Below are positions 1 to 7,472 of a DNA stretch of 13,073 nucleotides, in pieces. The notes beneath the pieces are model-generated. The model was not told where the DNA came from. It made no database searches and saw only the letters and a list, made by a program, of their open reading frames with translations. Location: positions 1 to 13,073 of the forward strand of contig DAOVNC010000054.1 of the NCBI GenBank assembly GCA_030630445.1. Reading direction: 5' to 3'. The DNA comes from Kiritimatiellales bacterium (GTDB lineage Bacteria > Verrucomicrobiota > Kiritimatiellia > Kiritimatiellales > Pontiellaceae). Numbering within the stretch: the first letter of the stretch is position 1; each line of letters opens with the position of its first letter. Position numbers and translations under genes: made by a program.

Positions 1-2
1 CG

Positions 3-2708
3 TATGCCCTATGCTTGCTCTATAAATATGCAACTCCCGCCGAAGAGGCACCATTACGCAAAAAGCTTCAGCTCATTATTAGTGATGAAAAAGCACCTGA
101 TTCTTCCCGTGGCGAAGCCTGCGATTCCATTCTGGAGTCCGACTGGGCAGGCAAGGATGAATGGTTCCTCTCCTTGCTGAGCATACTGCCCAACTTAAAG
201 GAAGGCTACACGATTTATCAACCGCTCGAAAACCATGTTGCTTCGGATCCCGACAAGTGGATTCCTATTATCACAAAATACGTCGGCAGCACGGATCGAA
301 AAACCCACGACAGGGCGGTCAGTTGCTTAATCCAATTCCACCTAAAAAAAGCGAGAGCGGATGCCCTGCGCCCCCTGCTTCCTTGGCTGGGCAATCCAAA
401 GTGGTCGTCGGCCCGCGACCGTCTGCGCTTAATCCAGAGTTTGGATTTGGTTGATCTTCCGGAAAGCGTGGAAGGACTCATGTGGGTTGCCGAACACGAG
501 CACGGATATAGGCTTTCGGGTGCTGCTGACGCATTGGCAAAGTATAATGCGAAAGAGGCTATCCCTATTCTCAAATCGGCATTAACAAAAGAAAAAGAGA
601 GATCTCATAGAAGAAATTTAATCGCTGCCATCCACCAACTCAACGGCTTTAGCGACGATGAAATCGTATCGGCCATCGAAACCTTTGCGACGAACCTTGC
701 ATCGACCAATAGCGAGCAACGACGAGGAAAGGTCTGGTGGACTTATCATCCATCACAAAAGACAAACGAGGCTTTGCTGGGGCACTATATGTCATCTCCA
801 GAAGAAATGACGGACCGGATCTCCGAGCACCTGCTTGAACGAACAAAAAAGATAGAAAAACAAAAACCTCTGGTTGCCAACATTCTTACCCAAATTGCCC
901 TGTCAGGATCTGGCAAGGAAAGCGGCAAAAACGTGCTGGCCAATCTTTCAAAGCCAGAGCTGACATTAGAGACCGTTCTTTCTGCGCTGAATCATCGCGA
1001 GGAACTCCGAGAGCACCTCGCTGAAGAACTAAAAAGGATGGCGGCAGGCAATGGATGGCCCGCCGCCATCGCAACCGTAATTTTAGCAGATCTTGATGGG
1101 TTTAACCAAATACTCCGAGGAGACGACCGCGCCGCCCAAACCATGTTGCTGGCATGTGCCCGAATTGTGCGGCAAGATTTGCCCATTGCTCAGGTTGCGC
1201 GGCTATTCGATCAAAGGTCTGAGATTCTTGACCTTGCTGTTGAGCGATATCTCGTGGTGGAAGATAGCGCGGAGGCTCGGGCCATTGTCCTTGCGCGCCA
1301 TCCCGAAGAACTCCGCATTCTCGGCGCGCTACAGAGTTTTGATCCCGGCCATTTTTCATTCCAGCAATTTTCAGATTTGGAAGGATTGCTGCAACAGCTA
1401 CTAAGAAATAGTCATCCTCCAGATGAGGTCTACGCGCTCTTAAGCGCAGGCTATTGGGGAGACAATGGGCAACTCATCGTTAGCGTTTATGATGGAAAAG
1501 GTCTCTTAACCGTCCTTTACGGCAACGACAGAATGGCCTCGCGAGACCTCTCCGCCGATGAGTTCAAAAACTTGAGGACATCAATCATACAGAACAAGAT
1601 TGATACCTTGGCCCCCCTGAACAGTGGGGTTTTTGATGGCATACAATACGAGTATATTCATCTCTCCGAAAATGGGGGGCGAAGGGTTTATATGAACAAC
1701 CCTCATTGTTCCTTGGGAAAAGCACCTATCTACTACCATATAACCGAGCTGTTTCAGAAACTTGAGGCCACCGGGAAACTTTCCGTTCATTATGGATGCG
1801 AAAATGAGATCGATGGACTAACCGTTCTCCTGTCCGGCCTTGAGCAAAAAGTCGTGACCGTATGCAATGATAGCGTCTTATTGGCCGGAGACGATGACAA
1901 ACCCCTTCAGTGGTATCGCTTGATTGACGGGAAACTGGGCGATGAAGTGCCGCAACCGGCAGAATGTCGAATAATCGGTTCAAAAGACGATATCCCAAAA
2001 ACATTAGAGGTTCCCGACCACCTTAGCCCGCACCCATGGAAATCAGGGTTCGAGGGAGATGTAATCAGACCGGGCTATATTAAACATGGAAAAAGTCGAG
2101 GACTCTGGCGTTGCAGAAAAGGAGAAGAGCCCGTACTGCTTTGCGAAGGCAGATATGCCTATCCCATGGTGAGCCCCGATGGAAAATGGGTGGTTGCGGC
2201 CAAGACCAAAGGTAGTTGGGCTTCTCCCAATAGAATTTTCAGGTACGATCTCCATAACAATAAAGAGCATATGTTAAACATACCATCCGCCGATAACTTA
2301 AATCCAATCGCATACATCCCATCACACAATAAAATCCTCCTTGAACGCTACCCCGACACCAAAGAAAGAGACGTGATAGTTGAGCACGAGTACTATCTCC
2401 TGAACCCGGAAACGGGCGAGTCGGAGATTGTCAAAGGGGACTTCCGTCCTTGGGAGGCACTGACCTACAGGCCGCTCCAGCCTGCCCAGAAAAAAGGACA
2501 CGGCTGGGCAGCCCTCCCCGACAGGGAAAACGGGGGCACCACAATCGGATTGTACGACATGAAAAAATTTGCGTTTGATCCGCTGATGTCGGTTCCATAT
2601 CTCCGCTTCGACAGCATGGACATGTGGGTCGATGAAGACCGCCGGATCGCATATATCGCGATCAACGGAGACCTCCTGCGTATGCCATTAAAGAGGAACC
2701 AAACATGA
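3..2708 (+). CDS. Large HEAT-repeat / beta-propeller protein, 5' end outside window
   Basis: The frame is open to the left edge with no stop, so the gene almost certainly begins before the window. The first possible start here is a TTG at 15 with no ribosome binding site. About 900 residues are visible. The N-terminal half is alpha-helical and resembles HEAT/armadillo-type repeats, for example the helix pairs at residues 155-210 (numbered from 15). The C-terminal third is beta-rich with TolB/WD-like blade motifs, such as YPMVSPDGKW near residue 715 and YDLHNNKEHML near 750, and it ends in DSMDMWVDEDRRIAYIAING. This suggests a protein-binding scaffold. No catalytic motif was seen. The stop overlaps the next start (ATGA, 2705-2708), implying translational coupling to the phosphatase. 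Several stretches, such as 541-620, are clearly more AT-rich than the genes that follow. Function is unknown. Confidence 0.8.
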   Translation, partial: YALCLLYKYATPAEEAPLRKKLQLIISDEKAPDSSRGEACDSILESDWAGKDEWFLSLLSILPNLKEGYTIYQPLENHVASDPDKWIPIITKYVGSTDRKTHDRAVSCLIQFHLKKARADALRPLLPWLGNPKWSSARDRLRLIQSLDLVDLPESVEGLMWVAEHEHGYRLSGAADALAKYNAKEAIPILKSALTKEKERSHRRNLIAAIHQLNGFSDDEIVSAIETFATNLASTNSEQRRGKVWWTYHPSQKTNEALLGHYMSSPEEMTDRISEHLLERTKKIEKQKPLVANILTQIALSGSGKESGKNVLANLSKPELTLETVLSALNHREELREHLAEELKRMAAGNGWPAAIATVILADLDGFNQILRGDDRAAQTMLLACARIVRQDLPIAQVARLFDQRSEILDLAVERYLVVEDSAEARAIVLARHPEELRILGALQSFDPGHFSFQQFSDLEGLLQQLLRNSHPPDEVYALLSAGYWGDNGQLIVSVYDGKGLLTVLYGNDRMASRDLSADEFKNLRTSIIQNKIDTLAPLNSGVFDGIQYEYIHLSENGGRRVYMNNPHCSLGKAPIYYHITELFQKLEATGKLSVHYGCENEIDGLTVLLSGLEQKVVTVCNDSVLLAGDDDKPLQWYRLIDGKLGDEVPQPAECRIIGSKDDIPKTLEVPDHLSPHPWKSGFEGDVIRPGYIKHGKSRGLWRCRKGEEPVLLCEGRYAYPMVSPDGKWVVAAKTKGSWASPNRIFRYDLHNNKEHMLNIPSADNLNPIAYIPSHNKILLERYPDTKERDVIVEHEYYLLNPETGESEIVKGDFRPWEALTYRPLQPAQKKGHGWAALPDRENGGTTIGLYDMKKFAFDPLMSVPYLRFDSMDMWVDEDRRIAYIAINGDLLRMPLKRNQT

Positions 2709-3163
2709 AAACCGTCCTATTTGTCTGCACCGGAAACACCTGCCGCAGCCCGATGGCCGAGGCGCTTTTCCTCCACCGGATCGGCGACGGGGCCGGCTGG
2801 AACGCCGCCTCGGCAGGCATCTACGCCGGGGCCGGGTCGCCAGCCAGCGCCAACGCCGTCGAAGCCCTGCGCGAGCTGCAAGTCGACCTCGGTGCCCACC
2901 GCAGCCAACCACTTACCGCCGAGCTACTTAACACAGCCGAACTCATTGTGGTCATGACCGCCGCGCACCGCTTCCATATCCTTCAGGACTTTCCGGAGGT
3001 TGGAAATAAAGTTTGCTTGCTTAAGTCGTTCGGAACGTCAAAGGTTCCCGCCGATGTTATCGATCCGTTTGGCGGATCGCTCAATGTCTACAAGAAAACG
3101 CGGGATGAAATCGACCAGGCCCTCCCGGATCTGATCCTTTCCATCCATACTGGAAACCCATAA
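2705..3163 (+). CDS. ywlE: Low-molecular-weight phosphatase, YwlE-like protein-arginine phosphatase
   Basis: This 152-residue protein has the full LMW protein-tyrosine-phosphatase layout. The P-loop VCTGNTCRSP has its nucleophile at Cys8 and Arg14, and DPFGGS carries the general acid Asp120. The usual tyrosine phosphatases of this fold have Ile or Leu before the second Cys. Here it is Thr12, matching Thr11 of Bacillus YwlE, which is known to favour phospho-arginine; the Phe after the acid motif also matches. It therefore probably removes phosphate from arginine residues in the cytoplasm, although no arginine kinase (McsB) lies in the window. Its ATG overlaps the preceding stop, and rpiB follows after 16 bp. 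The order ywlE-rpiB-(x)-glyA is also found in Bacillus, which supports the assignment. A tyrosine phosphatase role cannot be excluded. Confidence 0.85.
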   Translation: MKTVLFVCTGNTCRSPMAEALFLHRIGDGAGWNAASAGIYAGAGSPASANAVEALRELQVDLGAHRSQPLTAELLNTAELIVVMTAAHRFHILQDFPEVGNKVCLLKSFGTSKVPADVIDPFGGSLNVYKKTRDEIDQALPDLILSIHTGNP

Positions 3164-3179
3164 AAACGAGGACCATTTC

Positions 3180-4859
3180 ATGAAAATCGCAATTGGATCG
3201 GACCACGGCGGCTATGCCCTCAAGAGCCAGCTTGTCGAAGCCCTTAAAGAGAAAAGCATCGCCGTCGAAGATCTCGGCACCCACAGTGCGGAATCGGTCG
3301 ACTACCCCGACTTTGCCGCCGCCGTCGCCGATGAAGTCTCCAATGCCGCCGTCGATCAAGGCATCATTATCTGCACCACGGGCATCGGTGTGAGCATCAC
3401 CGCCAACAAATTTCCGCGCGTGCGTGCAGCCCTCTGCCAAGATCCCGAAACGGCGGCCCAGGCCCGCCAGCACAACAATGCCAACGTCCTCTGCCTCAGC
3501 GGGAAATCGACTCCCCCGGAAGCCGCTTCCGCCATTCTCGAAGCGTGGCTTTCCGCAGAATTCGAGGGGGGCCGCCACGAGCGCCGCGTAATGAAAATCA
3601 AGGACTACGCCTCCGAAACCGCCGGCACCATCGCGGTCTACGACACCGACCCCGAAATCTACGCCCTGCTCAAAAAGGAGGATCAGCGGCAGAAGGAAAA
3701 CCTCGAATTGATCGCCTCCGAAAATATCGTCAGCAAAGCCGTGCGCGAAGCGCAAGGCTCGCGCATGACCAACAAATATGCCGAAGGCTATCCCGCCAAG
3801 CGCTGGTACAACGGGTGCGAGTGGGTCGACGAAGCCGAACGCCTCGCCATCGACCGCGCCAAGGAACTCTTTGGCGCCGAGCACGCCAACGTCCAGCCGC
3901 ACTGCGGCAGCGGCGCGAACATGGGCGTCTACTTCGCCGTGCTCAACCCCGGCGACACCATCCTCGCCATGAGCCTCGCCGAAGGCGGCCACCTCACCCA
4001 CGGCCATCCCATGAACTTTTCGGGCCGGTTCTTCAACGTCGTTCCCTATGGGGTCGATAAGGAAACCGAGCAGATCGACTATGGGCAGATCCAAGAACTC
4101 ACCGACGAGCACAAACCCAAAATGATCGTGGCCGGAGCCAGTGCCTACTCGCGCCTCATCGATTTCAAGAAGTTGCGCAAAATCGCCGACGGCGTTGGGG
4201 CCTACTTGATGGTCGACATGGCGCACATCGCCGGTCTCGTGGCCGCCGGTTGCCACCCCAGCCCCATTCCGCACGCCGACTTTGTGACCACCACCACCCA
4301 TAAAACCCTGCGCGGCCCGCGCGGCGGCATGATCTTGTGCAAGGAAAAATTTGCGGCCGACATCGACAAGCAGGTTTTCCCTGGAATCCAGGGGGGCCCG
4401 CTCATGCACACCATCGCGGCCAAGGCCGTCTGCTTCCACGAAGCACTGCAACCGGCATTCAAGCAGTACCAGCAGCAAGTGGTCAAGAATGCCCAGACCC
4501 TCGCCGGCGCACTCGAAGACGACGACATCCGCATCGTTTCCGGCGGCACCGACAACCACCTCATGCTCGTCGACCTCACCGGCACCGGCATCACCGGAAA
4601 GGTGGCCGCCGCCGAACTCGACAAGGCGGCGATCACCGTCAACAAGAACGGCATCCCCTTCGACACCAAAAGCCCGTTCGTCACCTCCGGCATCCGCATC
4701 GGAACCCCGGCGGTCACCACGCGCGGCATGAAAGAGCCGGAGATGGAGGAAATCGCCAGCCTCATCAAACGCGTGCTGCACAACGCCGACAACGACGCGG
4801 TGATTGCCCAAGTGCGCGAAGAGGTCATTGCGCTAACCACGAAGTTTGTGCTTCCCTAG
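3180..4859 (+). CDS. rpiB-glyA: Fused ribose-5-phosphate isomerase B / serine hydroxymethyltransferase
   Basis: One uninterrupted frame of 559 residues contains two whole enzymes. Residues 1-137 are RpiB, which interconverts ribose-5-P and ribulose-5-P. It shows the SDHGG start (Asp8, His9), CTTGIGVSI with Cys65 and Thr67, His98 in RQHNNANVL, and the usual end FEGGRHERRV. Residues 138-559 are SHMT (serine plus tetrahydrofolate to glycine plus methylene-THF). It shows ENLELIASENIVS, the VDMAHIAGL strand, TTTTHKTLRGPRGG with PLP-lysine Lys375, and FVTSGIRIGTPA. Each part is close to normal length. The join is an in-frame Met (codon at 3591) with no well-placed Shine-Dalgarno, so separate SHMT initiation looks unlikely but is not excluded. 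An AGGA-type site precedes 3180. In Bacillus and others the two genes are near neighbours, which explains how a fusion could arise. Confidence 0.93.
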   Translation: MKIAIGSDHGGYALKSQLVEALKEKSIAVEDLGTHSAESVDYPDFAAAVADEVSNAAVDQGIIICTTGIGVSITANKFPRVRAALCQDPETAAQARQHNNANVLCLSGKSTPPEAASAILEAWLSAEFEGGRHERRVMKIKDYASETAGTIAVYDTDPEIYALLKKEDQRQKENLELIASENIVSKAVREAQGSRMTNKYAEGYPAKRWYNGCEWVDEAERLAIDRAKELFGAEHANVQPHCGSGANMGVYFAVLNPGDTILAMSLAEGGHLTHGHPMNFSGRFFNVVPYGVDKETEQIDYGQIQELTDEHKPKMIVAGASAYSRLIDFKKLRKIADGVGAYLMVDMAHIAGLVAAGCHPSPIPHADFVTTTTHKTLRGPRGGMILCKEKFAADIDKQVFPGIQGGPLMHTIAAKAVCFHEALQPAFKQYQQQVVKNAQTLAGALEDDDIRIVSGGTDNHLMLVDLTGTGITGKVAAAELDKAAITVNKNGIPFDTKSPFVTSGIRIGTPAVTTRGMKEPEMEEIASLIKRVLHNADNDAVIAQVREEVIALTTKFVLP

Positions 4860-4882
4860 GGATTCCCAACCGTATCCGGGCA

Positions 4883-4914
4883 CAAAAAAAGCGCTCCTTT
4901 CGGGGCGCTTTTTT
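4883..4914. terminator. Bidirectional Rho-independent terminator
   Basis: The inverted repeat agcgctcc / ggggcgct has an 8-bp stem with one G-T pair and a tttc loop. It is preceded by seven A and followed by six T. Read on plus it ends the rpiB-glyA unit. Read on minus the A-run becomes a T-run and ends the 121-residue gene that converges on it. Confidence 0.88.
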
Positions 4915-4935
4915 CGGCTCCGCACGGGATGCCTA

Positions 4936-5301
4936 TTAGATAATAATGTCGTTGCCGCCGCGGAGCTGGTCGGGGGTGACGATCTGGCTCGCCTGCTCCT
5001 GCTGCATCTTGATCATGTCTTCCTGCAACTTTTTGACGGCGGCGCTGATGGCTTCCGGAAACTTTTCCACGGCCTCGGCCAGATTGGCGGCGTCGATTTC
5101 GCCGGAGATGGGCAGTGCACCGCCGGGCGTCATGATGTTGGTGGTTGCCGAATAGCTGGCCTGGCGCGCCTCGTCCTCGGTACCATCGAGTTTAATGGGA
5201 GTCAGCTTGCGAATGTTGCCCACCTTGAGGTCGGTGATGTGCTCCTCTTTCCAAAGGTTCTCGCCGTCGATATTAATGTTTTCGAGTGTGTTTTCAGCCA
5301 T
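4936..5301 (-). CDS. Uncharacterised 121-residue cytoplasmic protein
   Basis: The frame starts at an ATG with an AGGAAA ribosome binding site about 6 bases upstream and ends just before a hairpin terminator, so it is a real gene. The protein has no signal peptide or membrane segment. It begins with a polar segment (ENLWKEEHITDLKVGNIRKLTPIK), then a likely beta region with MTPGGALPISGEI. A predicted amphipathic helix of about 40 residues follows, rich in Ala, Glu, Lys and Gln (residues 70-105). The C-terminus ends in GGNDIII. I have the impression of similar short proteins annotated only as 'cytoplasmic protein' in other Gram-negative groups, but I cannot assign a function. It lies downstream of serC and tRNA-Arg on the same strand. 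Confidence 0.78.
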   Translation of the reverse strand: MAENTLENINIDGENLWKEEHITDLKVGNIRKLTPIKLDGTEDEARQASYSATTNIMTPGGALPISGEIDAANLAEAVEKFPEAISAAVKKLQEDMIKMQQEQASQIVTPDQLRGGNDIII

Positions 5302-5321
5302 GGGGTTTCCTTTCTGTGATG

Positions 5322-5374
5322 CGTGAAACGTGAGCCGTGATTATTTGACGGGCATTCACGCTTCACGTTTCACG
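5322..5374. repeat. Long imperfect hairpin, possible REP/MITE-like repeat
   Basis: Arms cgtgaaacgtga (5322-5333) and tcacgtttcacg (5363-5374) are perfectly complementary over 12 bp. After a two-base interruption the pairing resumes as cgtga (5336-5340) with tcacg (5356-5360), leaving a 15-base loop. No T-run follows on either strand, so it is not a standard terminator. It lies between the 3' end of tRNA-Arg and the start of the 121-residue gene. It may affect tRNA 3' processing or be a dispersed repeat. Confidence 0.75.
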
Positions 5375-5382
5375 GTTCAAAA

Positions 5383-5457
5383 TGGTGCGCCCAACAGGAG
5401 TCGAACCTGTATCTATGGCTTCGGAGGCCACTATTCTATCCATTGAACTATGGGCGC
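5383..5457 (-). tRNA. tRNA-Arg, anticodon CCG
   Basis: The minus strand folds into a complete cloverleaf. The acceptor stem pairs GCGCCCA with TGGGCGC. The D arm pairs GTTC with GAAT. The anticodon stem pairs GTGGC with GCCAT around the loop CTCCGAA, giving anticodon CCG (codon CGG). The T arm is ACAGG-TTCGACT-CCTGT. The discriminator is A and the 3' CCA is encoded in the DNA. Total length is 75 nt with CCA. It begins only 22 bp after the serC stop on the same strand, so it may be cut out of a serC read-through transcript. Confidence 0.96.
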
Positions 5458-5479
5458 ACGAAAGAGGCGGTTTATACGG

Positions 5480-6556
5480 CTATCCGTTGTTGGCTTCAAA
5501 CTCTTTCATGAACGAAATCAACACGTCGACGCCCTCGACGGGGAAGGCATTATAGATGGAGGCGCGGATGCCGCCGACATCGCGGTGGCCTTTCAACCCT
5601 TTCAGGTTTTTCTCGGCAGCCTCTGCAATGAACTTTGCTTCCAGATCGTGGTTCGCGATGCGGAAGGTGATGTTCATGTTGGAACGGTTCTCTTTTACGG
5701 CGGTGCCGGTATAGAAATCGGTGCCGTCGATCGCCGCATAGAGCTTGTCCGCTTTTTCATCGTTCTGCTTGGCCATGCCTTCGAGGCCGCCCTTGGCCAG
5801 GAGCCAGCGGGTGACGAGGCAGAGCACGTAGACCGGGAAGGTGGGGATGGTGTTAAAGAGTGAATTTTTGTCGATGAAGGTTTTGTAGCGCAACATGGTG
5901 GGCACGCTATCGGGACAGCGCTCGGCCAACTCGTCTTTGATGATGACCAGTGTGATGCCGGCCGGTCCAAGGTTTTTCTGCGCACCGGCATAGATGAGGC
6001 CGAACTTGGAGACGTCGAGCGGACGGGAGAGAATGTCGGACGACATGTCGGCAATCAGCGGAGCTTCGCAGTCGGGGAAGGTTTTCCACTGCGCACCCGA
6101 GATGGTTTCGTTGGTGGTGATGTGCAGGTAGGCCGCATCGGGCGTCAGGTTTAATTCCTCAACCGTCGGTACGCGGGTTGGGATTTCCTTGCCGCAGTCA
6201 GCCGCAATGTTGATGTTGCCGAGGGCCTTGGCTTCCTTGATGGCCTTGCTGGCCCATGCGCCGGAATCGGTGTAGTCGGCGGTCTGGCCTTCGCCGAGCA
6301 GGTTCATGGGGATGAAGGCGAATTGCGAGGAGGCGCCGCCGGTCATGAAGAGCACGCTGTAGCCTTCGGGGATATTCAACAGCTGCTTGATGTTGGCAAT
6401 GGTTTCGGTGTGGAGCGCGCTATATTCCGGGCCGCGGTGGCTCATTTCCATGAGCGACATGCCGGTGCCTTTGTAGTCGAGCAGTTCCGCCTGCACCTCT
6501 TTCAATACTTCTTCCGGCAACGTGGCCGGTCCCGCCGAGAAATTATATGCTCTCAT
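5480..6556 (-). CDS. serC: Phosphoserine aminotransferase
   Basis: This 358-residue, PLP-dependent class V aminotransferase converts 3-phosphohydroxypyruvate and glutamate to phosphoserine and 2-oxoglutarate. This is the second step of serine synthesis, and the enzyme can also serve pyridoxine synthesis. Hallmarks are the N-terminus YNFSAGPATLPEEVL, SHRGPEY, FMTGGASSQF, the HITTNETISG segment, DMSSD, and IYAGAQKNLGPAG with the PLP-lysine at Lys194. The C-terminal region has VGGIRASIYNAF. Length agrees with the family (about 360). The ATG is preceded by AGGGG about ten bases upstream on the minus strand. It makes serine, the substrate of the SHMT half of the fusion gene 0.6 kb away. The two genes are on opposite strands, so they do not share a transcript. 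Confidence 0.97.
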   Translation of the reverse strand: MRAYNFSAGPATLPEEVLKEVQAELLDYKGTGMSLMEMSHRGPEYSALHTETIANIKQLLNIPEGYSVLFMTGGASSQFAFIPMNLLGEGQTADYTDSGAWASKAIKEAKALGNINIAADCGKEIPTRVPTVEELNLTPDAAYLHITTNETISGAQWKTFPDCEAPLIADMSSDILSRPLDVSKFGLIYAGAQKNLGPAGITLVIIKDELAERCPDSVPTMLRYKTFIDKNSLFNTIPTFPVYVLCLVTRWLLAKGGLEGMAKQNDEKADKLYAAIDGTDFYTGTAVKENRSNMNITFRIANHDLEAKFIAEAAEKNLKGLKGHRDVGGIRASIYNAFPVEGVDVLISFMKEFEANNG

Positions 6557-6761
6557 GATTTAATGCCCCTATTGGTTGGTTGAAATTTGGTTAAACGCGA
6601 AAGCTACCAATTCATGAAAACAGTTAAAACCACGAAATTGCCATTTCACTTCGTTTTATTGCCGTTCCTTTGGAACAGCCTCGGTGAATCGTTCCCGGTG
6701 GTCTCTATTTACTTTGTAAATTATTTCGCTTTGCTCAGCGCGTCACCAAACACCCGAAAAT
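6557..6761. other. Gap upstream of serC, no gene recognised
   Basis: This stretch must hold the serC promoter on the minus strand, but I see no convincing -35/-10 pair. It contains the 9-mer aaccacgaa (6628-6636), which recurs at 6867 and 12709 and, inverted, at 13003. It also has a small palindrome, gttcctttggaac. Short frames crossing it run into the REP unit and are not credible. Confidence 0.5.
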
Positions 6762-6858
6762 GTAGGCCCGGTCCCCCCATCGGGCGGGCGGTGGAATGGC
6801 CAGAGGATCGGTGCGGGTGGCGGTGCGACTGATCGCCGGGTGAGGGCACCCGGCCTAC
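6762..6858. repeat. Bipartite REP unit 1 (BIME-like)
   Basis: A 97-bp unit begins with the tetranucleotide GTAG followed by a hairpin (gcccggt / atcgggc, loop ccccc plus one). It ends with the hairpin gccgggtg / cacccggc followed by CTAC, the reverse complement of GTAG. The middle (about ggcggtggaatggcc...cggtgcg) is conserved in all four units of the window. Two inverted GTAG-plus-hairpin modules are the known layout of RAYT-associated REP pairs. This copy sits alone, upstream of the RAYT relic. Confidence 0.88.
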
Positions 6859-6936
6859 AACGGGGAAACCACGAATCATGCGGTGCGGCCTGTTTCTTTA
6901 TTGTTTACCCATGTTCTTTCGGATATATTCTGTTGC

Positions 6937-7258
6937 ATGTGCAATTCATCCCGCCACCCACGTCGCCAGCGCCGGTTGGATCGTGTATTCGATTCGTCCC
7001 CGGCCTATTTCCTGACGCTTTGCACCAGCATCGGAAACCACGATTGGCGAATGGGTCAAGGCATTCAAGGCGCTGGTGGGACGGCGTCGCTTCAAATGGC
7101 AGTCTGGGTTCTTCGACCATCTTTTGCGCAGCAATGAAAGCCGCTCGGAAAAGTGGGAATACATCCGCATGAACCCGGTTCGGGCGGGGTTGGTTGAGAC
7201 TCCGGACGATTGGCCATACGCCCAATATTTCAACCGTTTCGACGGTTCGGAAATGTAG
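6937..7258 (+). pseudogene. REP-associated tyrosine transposase (RAYT) relic, internally deleted
   Basis: Fragments of a Y1/IS200-like RAYT lie in order but in different frames. From the ATG at 6937 comes RRQRRLDRVFDSSPAYFLTLCTS, the usual RAYT N-terminus. Around 7023-7055, in a second frame, is HQHRKPRLANG, which resembles the next conserved block. In the third frame, from 7049 to the TAG at 7256, come WVKAFKALV, FKWQSGFFDHLLRSNES and EKWEYIRMNPVRAGLVETP, the strongly conserved C-terminal block. The central part, including the metal-binding HUH motif (usually MPDHxH), is absent, so roughly 80 residues have been lost. The gene cannot make a working transposase. It is flanked by REP units, the substrates such enzymes are thought to move, and its stop codon shares a base with GTAG of unit 2. 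Confidence 0.88.
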
Positions 7259-7348
7259 TAGGCCCGATGCCCCCATCGGGCGGGCAGCGGAATGGCCGGT
7301 GGATCGGGTGACGGTGCGGATGCATGCCGGGTGGGGCATCCGGCCTAC
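7258..7348. repeat. Bipartite REP unit 2
   Basis: This unit is 91 bp: GTAG (7258-7261), hairpin gcccgat / atcgggc, conserved middle, hairpin gccgggtg / catccggc, CTAC (7345-7348). It begins on the last base of the RAYT relic's stop codon. It is separated from unit 3 by the 20-bp spacer agcatggccatgtgttcaat. Confidence 0.9.
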
Positions 7349-7368
7349 AGCATGGCCATGTGTTCAAT

Positions 7369-7472
7369 GTAGGCCCGATGCCCTCATCGGGCGGGCGGTG
7401 AAATGGCCGGCGGATCGGGTGGCGGTGCGGATGCACGATGCGGACGCACGCCGGGTGGGGCACCCGGCCTAC
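7369..7472. repeat. Bipartite REP unit 3
   Basis: This 104-bp unit has GTAG at 7369, hairpin gcccgat / atcgggc, and a middle region lengthened by an extra cgatgcggacgca-type segment. It ends with the perfect hairpin gccgggtg / cacccggc and CTAC at 7469-7472. The following 20 bp (7473-7492) are identical to the spacer after unit 2, so units 2-4 look like a tandem amplification. Confidence 0.9.

Noticed and set aside
3081..4811. 576-residue open frame on the minus strand opposite rpiB-glyA
   Set aside because: It is antisense to an unmistakable two-enzyme gene. It is Gly/Val/Asp/His-rich, as expected from the complement of GC-rich codons, and has no ribosome site.
6587..6832. 81-residue plus-strand frame upstream of REP unit 1
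   Set aside because: It has a TTG start without a ribosome site, and its C-terminal third is translated REP sequence.
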